From: a virus
DNA: 21,400 nt
Virus record (IMG/VR): IMGVR_UViG_3300037153_000249
Span: 1 to 21,400 of that record
Strand: one strand, 5' to 3'
A model generated the notes under the pieces. The model searched no databases. It saw nothing but the letters and a program-made list of their open reading frames with translations, and was not told where the DNA came from. Position numbers and translations under genes: made by a program. Shown piece by piece: positions 12,652 to 21,400 of the stretch; within the stretch, counting starts at the first letter, position 1; each line of letters opens with the position of its first letter.

Positions 12652-15600
12652 GTGGCACTCGAACTGACCGTCGTCATCCGCGCGCGCGAGGAGCTGACCA
12701 AGGTCGCGCAGCAGGCCGCGGCCGCCGTCAAATCGTTCGCGACGACGGCGGGCCAGGACGTCGGCAAGGTCGGCGCGGCCGGCCAGGTCTCTGCGGCCGC
12801 GTTCGCGGAAGCCTGGAAGCAGGTCGCGGCCGGCGTGAAAGAGAGCGCGGGCGAGACGGCCGAGAGCTTCGATCGCACGCGCGAGACGACCACGAAGCTG
12901 ATCGAGGGCGTCAAGGCGCTGCACGACGTCTGGATGACCTCGGGCAAGGCCGCGACCGATGGCGCGACGGCGACCAGCGAGGCCATGGCGGCGACCGGCG
13001 CCAAGACCGAGAGCATGCTCGCGGCGCTCAAGGGCGGGGCGAGCGATGCCGGGGGCGCGCTCGGCAAGCTCGCCACCGACTTCTTGACGAGCGAGGCCGG
13101 CGCGGCGGCGCTCTCAGGCGGCGTCGCGACGCTCATCACCGTCTTCGGGGCGGGCGTGAAGGCGGCCCTGGAGTTCGACGAGTCTCTCCAGGGGCTCCAC
13201 GCGACGACCATGGCCAGCGCGCAAGAGCTGGAGGTGCTGCGCGAGGCCGCGATCAAGATGTCGAGCGAGTCGACGCTCTCGTTCACGCAGGTCGTGCAGG
13301 CGATGGAAGCCGTCGCCCAGCAGCGGCCCGAGCTGGCGGCGAGCGGCGCGGCCCTGGCCGAGATGACCGAGCAGGTCGTCAAACTCTCCGAGGCGACCGG
13401 GACGGATCTGCGCCAGTCGACCAAGGTGACGACGGAGGTGCTGGGGCAGTTCGGGCTCACGGCGGATGACGCGGGCCGGGTCGTCAACGTGCTCGCGGCC
13501 GCGTCGGCCAAGGGGGCGGCGAGCGTCGAGCAGATCGGGGCGATCCTCGCGCGCACGGGCACGGCCGCGCACGGGGCGGGGCTCTCGTTCGAGGAAACGG
13601 CGGCGGCGCTGGAGATTCTCGCCAACTCGCACATTCCCACCTACCGGGCCGGCAACGCGCTGATCGAGGTGCTGCTCAAGCTGCAATCGGGCGCGCAGGA
13701 GACGAATCCGGCCATCGTCGGCCTCGGCACCGCGCTCGACAATCTCGCCAAGCAGCAGCTCTCGGCGGCCGACATCGCGGCCAAGTTCGGCCAGACGGCC
13801 GTCCCGGTCGTCCAGGCACTCCTCGCGCAGCGGGAGCAATTCAGAGCCCTCGTGCCCGCGATCACGGACACGACCGCGGCCGAGGACCAGGCGCGCATCC
13901 GGACCGACACACTGGCCGACACGCAGCAGAAGCTGCGTAACTCGATCGTCGACCTGGCCGCAGCCTGGGGGCAGCCGTTCGTCGACACCATCAAAGCCGC
14001 AGATCGCACGCTCGCGGACTTCGCCGCGCAGCAGGCGCAAACGGCCAACAGTCTCGCGCGCGGTCCGCAGTCGATCGCGCAGTTCGACGCGGCCATCGAG
14101 CAGCTCCAGCAGCGCTTGGCCCAGGTGCAGGCGGCGCCCGGCATCCCGGCGCTGGGGGCCATCACGCCCGGCGTCAATACCGGGGAGCTGGAGAAGCAGA
14201 TCGCGGCGCTGCAGCAGCAGCGGGCCGCGCTCCTCGCCGGGCAAGACGCCGTCGAGCAGTACAACACGGCGCAGAAAGCGCTGACGGCGCAGCAGGCGCG
14301 GACGAACATCGCAGCCGGCGAGGTCAACCGGATCCTCGGCACCGACTTCGTCAAGGCGGCGCAGGCCGCGCTCGAACACTCGCGCGACCTCGCCCGCGTG
14401 GGCGTGCAGACGGAGCAGGGCTTCAAGGTCGCGTCGCTGGCGGCAAACGAGCTGGCGCTCCGGGAGCGGGAAGCGGCTGACGGGGCGATCATCCTCGCGC
14501 GGGGACTGTCGCAGATCACGACGCAAGCGCTCGCGCGTGACTTCCGGCAGCTCGCGGACGCGGTCCGCGCATCGCTCGAAGGCGCGAAAGCGCTCGTCAT
14601 CGACTTCCAGCACGAGACCGTGACGCTGGCGCAGCAGATCGCGTCCTACGGCACCCGGGCCGAGCGGCAGGCGGCGGACATCGCGGCGATCCGCGACAAA
14701 GCGAGCCAGGAGGCTCAGAAGACCGGCACGCAGACCGCGGACCAACTGCGGGAAATCGACGCCCGGCTCAAGGAGATTGCCGAGACGCAGGCGGGCCTCA
14801 AGACGCTGCAAGAGGCGCCCCGCATCACGATCCCGGTCGAGGTCAAATTCGAGGGGACCGGGCCGCTCGCGAACCTTGGCAAGCCGGGGGCGGGTCCCGT
14901 CATCTTGCCGCCCATCGAGCAGCCAGTGAAGTTCACGGGCGCCGGCCCCACGTCGACCGATCCGCAGGCGCTGCAGGCAGAAAAACAAGTCCTCGAAACG
15001 AAGCGCGCGGAGCTGCTCGTCGGCCGCGATCAGGTCCAGAACCTCGACCAGCAGAAGGCCGACCTGGCCGTGGCGGCCCGGCAGTACAGCGACATCAAGA
15101 CGACCGCGGACCAGGCGCTGCAGACACAGAATGCCGGGCTGACGACGCGCGAGTCCGAGCTGCGCACGCTGCTCGAACAGGCCCACTCCGAGGAGAAGGT
15201 CGCCCAGACGCAGGACCAGCGCGAGGCGATTCTGCGGAACGTCCAGAGCCTCGAAGATCAGTTGAAGGCGGTCTCGGCCGACAAGCTGCGGAACGAGATT
15301 GCGTCGCTGGAGAATCTGCAGAAGCAGGCGGCCGCGATCCAGGTCATCTCGCGCGATGCCCAGGGCAAGCCGATTACCATCTCGGTCCGGCTGAGCGGCG
15401 CGATCGAGGATCTGCAGCACATCATCGACCTGCGGCGGCAAGAGCTGACGGCAGCCGAGCAGGTGACGACGCAGGAGACGAAGGACAACGCGATCCTGGC
15501 GACGCGCCAGCAGGACAATGCCCGGCTGCTCCAGAACGCGGTCCAGCAAGCGGCCACCGACGCGAACGCGGCCAAGGCGCAGATCGATCAGCACACGCAG

Positions 15601-18600
15601 ATTCTCCAGCTCGGGCTGCAGGAGGAGACGAGCGTCACCGTCCGCCAGTCGATCCAGCACGCGATCATCGACGACGCGCGGAAGAAGCTGGCGATCGACA
15701 CGCAGTCGCTCCAGACGCAGATCGCGCTGAACCAGGCCGCGCTCCAGAACAATCAGCTCGCGGCGCCGGCCCGCGAGCAGGCCGAGCGGAACCTGCGGGC
15801 CGAGCAGGCGCAGCTCGCGACCCTGGCCGGGCAGAACGCGGTGCTCGACAAGCAGGATGAGCACGTCAAGCAGCTCGGGCAGGACACCGCGCAGGTCGGC
15901 CGCGATTTGGAGTCCGCGCTCGGGGACCTCGGCAGCGGGCTCATCTTCGGCAAGGCGACCGATGCCTTCAAGAGCTTCCGCGACTCGGGCGTCAACATCC
16001 TGAAGGAGATCTTCACCTCGACGCTCAAGAACAAGCTGGGGTTCGAGGAGGCGGTCAACCGCAACCTGTTCACGGACAAAGACGGGCTCGTGCACTCGTT
16101 CACGACCGCCTTCGGGCTCATCAAGGACACAGGCGACAAGACGCTGCCGAAGGTCGCGGACAGTGCGAAGCAGGCGGCCGACGAGGTGGGGCCGCCGTTC
16201 GAGGCCGCCGCGAAGCAGGTGGGCGATTCCGCGCAGACGGCGCAGAGCGGCTGGGCGACGTTCTTCAGCTTCCTGGAGGACACGGGCAAGAGCGTGTTCG
16301 ACAAGCTGGTCTCGTTCGCGGAGGGCTTTCTCAAGCTGCTCGGGTCCGGCGGCAGCTCGATCGTCGGCGGGCTCACGAATCTCGCCACCTGGGTCGGCGG
16401 GCTCTTTAGTGGCGGCGGCGGTGCGGCCGGGGTCGCCGCGGCCGCGCAAGGGGGCGCCGGGGGCGGCGCCGGGGGGGCCATCATCACGGGCGGCAACCTC
16501 CTCGGGGCGAGTGGCTTCATTGCCAAGCAGCTCGCCGGGGCGCTCTCGGCCACGCCGCTCGGGTCGACCATGTCGACCATCAGCTCGACGCTCACGAACC
16601 TCGTGTCCGTGATCGGGCCGATCCTGTCCTTGGCAGGTGGCATCTTCGGGCTCGTGAAGGGCGGCGGGGGCTTCCTCGGGACCGCGCTGTCGGGGATCGG
16701 CGTCCTGGGAGGCATCCAGGGGCTCACAGGAGCCGCTGTGAGCGCGTTCCCGGCCCTGGTCGGGCCAGGGGCCATCTTCGGGCCTGGGACGGCCGCTAGC
16801 CCGCTCCTGACGGCCCTTGCGAACATCTTTGGCGCGAACATCGCCGGGCCGACTGTCGGGGCGGCCGGGATCGCCTCCCAAATCCCGGTCATCGGGCCGG
16901 TGCTCGATGCGCTGGTGAGCGCCATCCAGTCGGCTATCAGCGCGATCACCGGGGTCGTGGGCGGCCTCGGGGGCGGGGCGCTTGGCGGCGCTCCAGCCGC
17001 CGCGGCGGCCGGCGCAGCGGGGGGCGGCGTTGCGGGCGCCGCTGCTGGGGCCGGGATCGGGGCCGCGCTGGCGGGCTCGGCGCTAGGTGCCCTCGGCCTG
17101 CAACATCTGCTGGCCGCCGGGGACGAGGGGAAGATCGTCGGCATGACGGGCAAGGCGTCCCTGGCGCAGGGAGCGAGCCTGGGCATCGTCGCCGGCCCGC
17201 AGCTTCTGGCCGCCGGGAACACGACGGCGGGGCTCGCAACGCTCCTCATCTCGATCATTGGCGGGCCGATCGGAGAGATCATCAACAAGGTCCTCGTCTC
17301 GGTCGGGATCGATCTGTTCGGCCTGACCGAGACGGTTACGGAACATCTGCGGCATGTGTTCGCGGATCAGGTCAAAGAGGCCACCGGCAAGACCATCCAA
17401 GGCACGACGCTCAAGGCCAGCGCCCGCACGTTCTTTGGTGGCGGCGTCGGGACCGGCACGGCGCTCGATGTCCTCGGGGGGGCGGCCGTGGGGGCGCTCA
17501 GCACGCGCGGGACCGCGCCCAGCCTCGAACAACTCCGGGGCGAGTTCACGGGCGCGCTCGGCAACCTGCTGCCGACGAAGAAGCCGGCCGAGGAGGTCGA
17601 TGCCGCGTTCCGGAAGCTGACGACGCAGCTCTACGGCGGGATGCTGCCGACGCTGCAGCTCTGGAACACCTACCTGAAAGACTCCACCGCGCTCACGAAG
17701 GGCGACATCACCGACAAGCAGTTCTTGAAGCGGGTGAGTGCCGCCGGGGACTTCGGCAAGAAGTTCCAGCCGGACATCCCCGAGAGCGTCGGGATCAACC
17801 TCGCGACGATCTTCGAGAAGGCCGTGACGGCCAAGGGGATCGACGTGAAGCAGATCCGCGAGGCCATCGAGGGGCCGCTGCTCGACGCGATGGCGAAGGG
17901 GCAGGGACCGACGCAGAAGGAGCTGCGGCAGTTGGGCGACCGGATGACGCTCACCGTGGCCGCCATCGGCAAGGTGACGGGCGATCCGAAGAAGGCGGCG
18001 GCCGATGCGGCGGCGCTGGTGGCGGCGAACCCGGAGATTACCGCGCGCCAGGTGCAGCGGGCGCTCATCGAGAAGGAAAACCTGACGCCGACGCGCCAGC
18101 TCGTGACGGCGGCCGGGCTCAAGCCCGAGGATGTCTCGCAATCGCTGCTCGACGCGCTCGAAAAGTTCGTCGGGCGGCAAGAGCGGCCGCGGCGCGAGCT
18201 GACGGAGCCCGAGAAGAAGCAGCGGGACCTGCGCGATCAGATCGCGGCCGACCTCCTCGGCGTCGTCCGCACGATTCACGACGCCATGACGCAGCTCGCG
18301 GCGACGATCGCCGGCACGCCGCTCCTCGGCCAGGTGAAGGCGTCGGCCGACGCGCTGGAGCGGGTGAAGACGCGCTTCACGCAGATCGAGCGCGACATTC
18401 CCCAGGCGAAGGGGAAGCGGCGCGAGCAGATGACGCAGGAGCTGGCGCAGCTCGAACAGCAGGCGGCGCAGGCGACCGCGCAGTGGGCCGATGCCGTGAG
18501 CCAGCTCATCGACCAGCTCAAGTCGACCGAGCGGTCCATCAGCGACTTCACCATCAAGAGCCGCGAGCAGCAGGACGCGCTCACGGGCGCGAACAACACC

Positions 18601-20976
18601 GCGGAGGTCTACAACCAGGCGCTCACCGACAACGGCGTGCTCTACCTGCACCTCGCCGCATCGGGCGGCAGTGCGGCGGCGCAGCTCGATGCCGTGAACC
18701 GGCAGATGGACCTGCTCTCGCAGAAGGCGCAGGCGCAGATCCAGGACATCCGCGACACGGTCGCGATGTACGAGAAGGAGATTGCGGCCGAGGCGAAGGT
18801 GCTGACCGATCGCCAGAAGGTGCTCGACGCGCAGGCCGAGGACATCCAGGAGCAGATCCAGCAGAAGCAATACCTCATCGAGGACGCGCAGGCGCGGCTT
18901 GCAGACAAGCAGGCGCTCATCGACGCGAAGCAGGCGCTCATCGACTCGGCGCAGGCCCGGCTCGACGAGAAGCAAGAGCTGATCGACCACAAGCAGCGGC
19001 TCATCGAGGATACGCAGGCCCGGCTCGACGAGAAGCAGGCGATCATCGACACGAAGCAGACGCGGCTCCAGGACCTCGCCGTCCGCCGCCAGGAGCTGCA
19101 GGACCGGGTCGACGTCATCAGCGCGATGGCGGGCATGGTCGACTCGCTCAAGCAGCAGCGCGATGCGCTGCAGGGCTCGGTTGCGGGCGGCGGCTTCCGC
19201 CAGCTCGCCATCACGCGCCAGCAGCTCGGGGAAGCGCTCGGAGCGTTCCAGCAGGCGAAGCCCGAGGATCAGGCGAAGGCGGCGGCCGAGGTGCAGCGGC
19301 TCGCCCAGCTCAGCGTCGAGCAGGGCGGCAAGCTGTTCGCCGCGGGCAGCCGCGACGCGGTGCGCGTGCAGCAGCAGGCGCTCGATGCGACCGAGCAGGT
19401 CTACGAGGTCGCGCAGAAGGCGGCCGACGAGCAGAAGGACCTGCTCGACAAGATCAAGACCATCGATGACGAGTCGAAGGGGCTGCAGAAGGACATCTAC
19501 GACGTCCAGGTCGCGATGCGCGCGGACCAGCAGCTCATCAAGGACTACAACAAAGATATTCGCGACATCCAGGTCTCGATGCGGCCCGACCAGGACCTCA
19601 TCAAGGGCTACCAGAAGGACATCCGCGACATCCAGACCGACATGAAGGCGGATCAGGACCTCATCAAGCAATACAACAAGGACATCTATGACCTGAACGT
19701 GCAGATGCGGCCGATCACGGAGGAGCAGCGGGACATCCAGAAGCGGCTGAAGGAGCTGGACGAGGCGCGCGCCGTCCTCGAATACAACGCGACGATCGCG
19801 ATCGACTCGATCAACCAGAAACTCGCCGCGCAGCTTGCCGTGTGGGCCAACAAGGTCGTCCCGCTGCTGCAGGCGCAAGCCGGCGCGATCCGCCAGGAGC
19901 TGTCCGACATTCTGCCGGCCGGGACGGACATCGATGCCCTGATGAACGATCCGGCATCGCTCCAGGCGTTCCTCGCGCGCGCGCAGCTCGAATCGATGCA
20001 GAACATCGAGGACTACGTCGAGGCGATTGCCGCGCTGCTGAAGGTGCCGGCCGTGACGCACCACCATCATCACGCCGCGGCCGGGGCCGTCATCACGGGG
20101 CCGACCGAGCTGCAGGCCGGCGAGGCCGGGCCGGAAGCGTTCATTCCGCTGACCGATCCGCGCGCGCGGCAATTCCTGGAGTCCATGCAATCGCCGGCCG
20201 CGGAGGCCGTGGGCGACCAGACCAGGCAGCTCGTCGAGCTGGCGGCCGCGCAGGACAAGCGGCTGGCGGACCTGAACGTGCGGACGGAGCGGCTCATCGC
20301 GCTCACGCAGCAGGGCCTCAAGGGCGTCACCCGGGACAGCGCCAGTGCCGCGGATGTCGCCATGCAGCAGCAGCAGCAGACGATGGTCGACCAACAGCAG
20401 AAGGGGCTCCAGACGACCCGCGAGCTGCGCGACCTCGTGCGCCAGCAGGCCACCGATACCCAGCGGCTGCGTGTGCTGGGCGAGGGGACGGCGCGGCTCG
20501 ATTACGTCTCCACGCTGACCATCACCTCCATGAACCGCCACCTGGTGCTGGACGTCCTGCCGATTCTGCGGAGCCAAGTCGCTGCGGTGGACCGCTTGGT
20601 GGCGACGACGGAGAAGGGCGTCCTGCCGATCCTGCAGCGCCAGCTCGCTGCGGCGGAGGCTGGCCCGAAGACGCATGCGGCGCAGGGCGCGATTGTCACG
20701 CAGCGCACGTTCCTCGAAGCGGGCGAGGCCGGCCCGGAAGCGGTCATTCCGCTGCGCGATGCGCGGGCGCGGCGCTGGCTGCGGGCGATCGAGGGCCGGG
20801 CCGAGCAGCCGGTGCAGCAGACGACGACGATCAACATCAGTCCGACGATCGTGGTGCCGGCGGCGCGGACGCCGCAAGAAGCGCAGCTCTACGGGCGCAC
20901 CGCGGCGACCGAGTTCGGCCGCCAACTGCAGCGCGAGTACCCGGGACTCGTCCGACGCGTGGGGGGGCAGCGGTAG
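12652..20976 (+). CDS. Tape measure protein (very long, 2774 aa)
   Basis: The gene begins at GTG 12652, close after the chaperone. The TP901-1-type tape measure core spans residues about 170-445 (LEFDESLQGLHATTMASAQE, LSFTQVVQAMEAVAQQ, LRQSTKVTTEVLGQFGL, LSFEETAAALEILA, DTQQKLRNSIVDLAAAWG). Residues about 470-1220 are Gln/Ala-rich coiled coil. Residues about 1240-1490 are Gly/Ala-rich and strongly hydrophobic (several membrane-helix-like stretches), the part expected to enter the host membrane. Residues about 1490-2060 are helical. Two arrays of 21-residue repeats lie at 2077-2139 and 2281-2364. Two copies of a GEAGPEA-x-IPL terminal module lie at 2490-2500 and 2691-2701. There is a natural His run (2470-2474) and no visible peptidase or lysozyme domain. 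It sets tail length and is ejected at infection. Confidence 0.9.
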   Translation: MALELTVVIRAREELTKVAQQAAAAVKSFATTAGQDVGKVGAAGQVSAAAFAEAWKQVAAGVKESAGETAESFDRTRETTTKLIEGVKALHDVWMTSGKAATDGATATSEAMAATGAKTESMLAALKGGASDAGGALGKLATDFLTSEAGAAALSGGVATLITVFGAGVKAALEFDESLQGLHATTMASAQELEVLREAAIKMSSESTLSFTQVVQAMEAVAQQRPELAASGAALAEMTEQVVKLSEATGTDLRQSTKVTTEVLGQFGLTADDAGRVVNVLAAASAKGAASVEQIGAILARTGTAAHGAGLSFEETAAALEILANSHIPTYRAGNALIEVLLKLQSGAQETNPAIVGLGTALDNLAKQQLSAADIAAKFGQTAVPVVQALLAQREQFRALVPAITDTTAAEDQARIRTDTLADTQQKLRNSIVDLAAAWGQPFVDTIKAADRTLADFAAQQAQTANSLARGPQSIAQFDAAIEQLQQRLAQVQAAPGIPALGAITPGVNTGELEKQIAALQQQRAALLAGQDAVEQYNTAQKALTAQQARTNIAAGEVNRILGTDFVKAAQAALEHSRDLARVGVQTEQGFKVASLAANELALREREAADGAIILARGLSQITTQALARDFRQLADAVRASLEGAKALVIDFQHETVTLAQQIASYGTRAERQAADIAAIRDKASQEAQKTGTQTADQLREIDARLKEIAETQAGLKTLQEAPRITIPVEVKFEGTGPLANLGKPGAGPVILPPIEQPVKFTGAGPTSTDPQALQAEKQVLETKRAELLVGRDQVQNLDQQKADLAVAARQYSDIKTTADQALQTQNAGLTTRESELRTLLEQAHSEEKVAQTQDQREAILRNVQSLEDQLKAVSADKLRNEIASLENLQKQAAAIQVISRDAQGKPITISVRLSGAIEDLQHIIDLRRQELTAAEQVTTQETKDNAILATRQQDNARLLQNAVQQAATDANAAKAQIDQHTQILQLGLQEETSVTVRQSIQHAIIDDARKKLAIDTQSLQTQIALNQAALQNNQLAAPAREQAERNLRAEQAQLATLAGQNAVLDKQDEHVKQLGQDTAQVGRDLESALGDLGSGLIFGKATDAFKSFRDSGVNILKEIFTSTLKNKLGFEEAVNRNLFTDKDGLVHSFTTAFGLIKDTGDKTLPKVADSAKQAADEVGPPFEAAAKQVGDSAQTAQSGWATFFSFLEDTGKSVFDKLVSFAEGFLKLLGSGGSSIVGGLTNLATWVGGLFSGGGGAAGVAAAAQGGAGGGAGGAIITGGNLLGASGFIAKQLAGALSATPLGSTMSTISSTLTNLVSVIGPILSLAGGIFGLVKGGGGFLGTALSGIGVLGGIQGLTGAAVSAFPALVGPGAIFGPGTAASPLLTALANIFGANIAGPTVGAAGIASQIPVIGPVLDALVSAIQSAISAITGVVGGLGGGALGGAPAAAAAGAAGGGVAGAAAGAGIGAALAGSALGALGLQHLLAAGDEGKIVGMTGKASLAQGASLGIVAGPQLLAAGNTTAGLATLLISIIGGPIGEIINKVLVSVGIDLFGLTETVTEHLRHVFADQVKEATGKTIQGTTLKASARTFFGGGVGTGTALDVLGGAAVGALSTRGTAPSLEQLRGEFTGALGNLLPTKKPAEEVDAAFRKLTTQLYGGMLPTLQLWNTYLKDSTALTKGDITDKQFLKRVSAAGDFGKKFQPDIPESVGINLATIFEKAVTAKGIDVKQIREAIEGPLLDAMAKGQGPTQKELRQLGDRMTLTVAAIGKVTGDPKKAAADAAALVAANPEITARQVQRALIEKENLTPTRQLVTAAGLKPEDVSQSLLDALEKFVGRQERPRRELTEPEKKQRDLRDQIAADLLGVVRTIHDAMTQLAATIAGTPLLGQVKASADALERVKTRFTQIERDIPQAKGKRREQMTQELAQLEQQAAQATAQWADAVSQLIDQLKSTERSISDFTIKSREQQDALTGANNTAEVYNQALTDNGVLYLHLAASGGSAAAQLDAVNRQMDLLSQKAQAQIQDIRDTVAMYEKEIAAEAKVLTDRQKVLDAQAEDIQEQIQQKQYLIEDAQARLADKQALIDAKQALIDSAQARLDEKQELIDHKQRLIEDTQARLDEKQAIIDTKQTRLQDLAVRRQELQDRVDVISAMAGMVDSLKQQRDALQGSVAGGGFRQLAITRQQLGEALGAFQQAKPEDQAKAAAEVQRLAQLSVEQGGKLFAAGSRDAVRVQQQALDATEQVYEVAQKAADEQKDLLDKIKTIDDESKGLQKDIYDVQVAMRADQQLIKDYNKDIRDIQVSMRPDQDLIKGYQKDIRDIQTDMKADQDLIKQYNKDIYDLNVQMRPITEEQRDIQKRLKELDEARAVLEYNATIAIDSINQKLAAQLAVWANKVVPLLQAQAGAIRQELSDILPAGTDIDALMNDPASLQAFLARAQLESMQNIEDYVEAIAALLKVPAVTHHHHHAAAGAVITGPTELQAGEAGPEAFIPLTDPRARQFLESMQSPAAEAVGDQTRQLVELAAAQDKRLADLNVRTERLIALTQQGLKGVTRDSASAADVAMQQQQQTMVDQQQKGLQTTRELRDLVRQQATDTQRLRVLGEGTARLDYVSTLTITSMNRHLVLDVLPILRSQVAAVDRLVATTEKGVLPILQRQLAAAEAGPKTHAAQGAIVTQRTFLEAGEAGPEAVIPLRDARARRWLRAIEGRAEQPVQQTTTINISPTIVVPAARTPQEAQLYGRTAATEFGRQLQREYPGLVRRVGGQR
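18880..19068 (+). repeat. Three 63-bp (21-residue) repeats in the tape measure, array A
   Basis: Residues 2077-2139 are three tandem 21-residue units beginning EDAQARLADKQ, DSAQARLDEKQ and EDTQARLDEKQ. Each equals three heptads of the form K-Q-x-L-I-D-x, so a continuous coiled coil is expected. Both DNA and protein repeat (for example GCCCGGCTCGACGAGAAGCA occurs twice), pointing to recent tandem duplication. Confidence 0.8.
19492..19743 (+). repeat. Four 63-bp (21-residue) repeats in the tape measure, array B
   Basis: Residues 2281-2364 are four tandem 21-residue units with starts DIYDVQVAMRADQ, DIRDIQVSMRPDQ, DIRDIQTDMKADQ and DIYDLNVQMRP. The first three end L-I-K-x-Y-x-K; the fourth has diverged (ITEEQRDIQK). 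The period is the same as array A but the sequence differs, so the two arrays arose separately or diverged long ago. Confidence 0.8.
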
Positions 20977-21400
20977 ATGGCCAACGAGTTTCCCGGCGCG
21001 CTGCCGACGCTGACGTCGGCCATCCAGGACTCGGTCGTCACGCCGGCCGACTGGCTGAAGGTCGTGCAGGAGCTGTTCCTCGGCGTCATGCCGAACATCG
21101 GCGTGAACGCCCACATCGCGCTCGACGGCACGGTCTACGCCGACCTCGCGACGCGACTCGATACGTTGCAGACCCAGGTCACGGCGCTCGCGCGCGCGGG
21201 CTTGACGAATCTGCGGATCACGAACGACGCGGCGAACCCGAACTACCAGCTCGACGTCACCTGGGACTTCCTGGGCATCGAGGGGTTCGGGATGGGGGCG
21301 TTCTCGGGCGGCGTCGACATGACGGTCGAGGGCCTCGGTGGCTTCGACAATCTCACGGCCGACCCGGAAGACGCGAATACCTGGTACTACCTCTGGGCCG
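20977..21400 (+). CDS. Tail protein downstream of tape measure (3' truncated by window edge)
   Basis: The gene starts at ATG 20977, one base after the tape measure stop (TAGATG); 141 residues are visible and the frame is open at the window end. The N-terminus MANEFPGALPTLTSAIQDSV continues through a helix (VVQELFLGVMPNIG), then VNAHIALDGTVYADLATRLD and a short coiled coil (TLQTQVTALARAG). A beta-rich region follows (LRITNDAANPNYQLDVTW, GVDMTVEGLGGFD, NTWYYLWA). The 'G-G-x-D-x-x-x-x... x-x-W-Y-Y-x-x-x' pattern recurs in phage tail-tip and fibre-like proteins. A distal tail, baseplate or receptor-binding protein is the likely class. The missing C-terminus prevents a firmer call. Confidence 0.55.
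   Translation, partial: MANEFPGALPTLTSAIQDSVVTPADWLKVVQELFLGVMPNIGVNAHIALDGTVYADLATRLDTLQTQVTALARAGLTNLRITNDAANPNYQLDVTWDFLGIEGFGMGAFSGGVDMTVEGLGGFDNLTADPEDANTWYYLWA

Noticed and set aside
20059-20073. Five consecutive His codons in the tape measure taken as an engineered tag
   Set aside because: Only five His, mixed codons, internal position and continuous natural context; more likely a natural low-complexity patch.
13114-21114. Very long open frames on the - strand opposite the tape measure (over 1200 codons each)
   Set aside because: They are antiphase shadows of a GC-rich gene with strong third-position GC. Their products are Arg/Leu/Asp-rich without recognisable domains, and the + strand frame encodes a known family.

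Overview
The window is a strongly GC-rich stretch of a tailed-phage genome (free phage or prophage; no flanking chromosome is visible). It carries the head and tail morphogenesis module of what is most likely a siphovirus of the HK97-fold lineage. Every credible gene is on the + strand. Genes abut or overlap by 1-4 nt (ATGA, GTGA, TGATG junctions), as expected of one or a few long late transcripts. Start choice follows Shine-Dalgarno sites where they are visible, so the host is a bacterium with a GC-rich genome. A DUF3309-like peptide is compatible with a Gram-negative host, but the host cannot be named from this sequence.

Layout. 1-1532: 3' end of a head-associated protein, then an SPP1 gp7/MuF-type minor head protein. 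1533-2909: a strip of five very small genes (a secreted Cys-rich protein, a Cys-containing 80-aa protein, an Ig-like protein and two tiny membrane peptides), with a 3 x 21-bp tandem repeat at its left edge. 2910-5773: XkdF-like prohead protease, a scaffold-like protein with two strong in-frame internal ribosome-binding sites, and the major capsid protein. 5799-6932: an acidic-tailed small protein and a protein resembling part of a contractile tail-sheath protein. 6948-9081: head-tail connector, a beta-rich small protein, an HK97 gp10-like neck protein and a tail terminator. 9089-10763: an HNH endonuclease and a GT-B glycosyltransferase inserted between tail terminator and tail tube, with a strong hairpin between them. 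10767-12647: major tail tube protein, two hairpins, then the tail assembly chaperone pair. The chaperone pair is joined by a textbook -1 programmed frameshift site (AAAGGGA, 8-nt spacer, bulky hairpin). 12652-20976: a 2774-aa tape measure protein. 20977-end: start of a tail-tip-side protein.

How the parts work together. Protease, scaffold and capsid protein build the procapsid, and the MuF protein enters it. The connector, gp10-like and terminator proteins close the head-tail joint. The tube protein polymerises around the tape measure with help from the G and G-T chaperones. The tape measure predicts a very long tail, roughly 400 nm by the usual residue-to-length scaling. The main points for a second look are the complete frameshift signal, the nested starts in the scaffold gene, the sheath-like protein in the head region, the HNH/glycosyltransferase cassette, and the repeat architecture of the tape measure.
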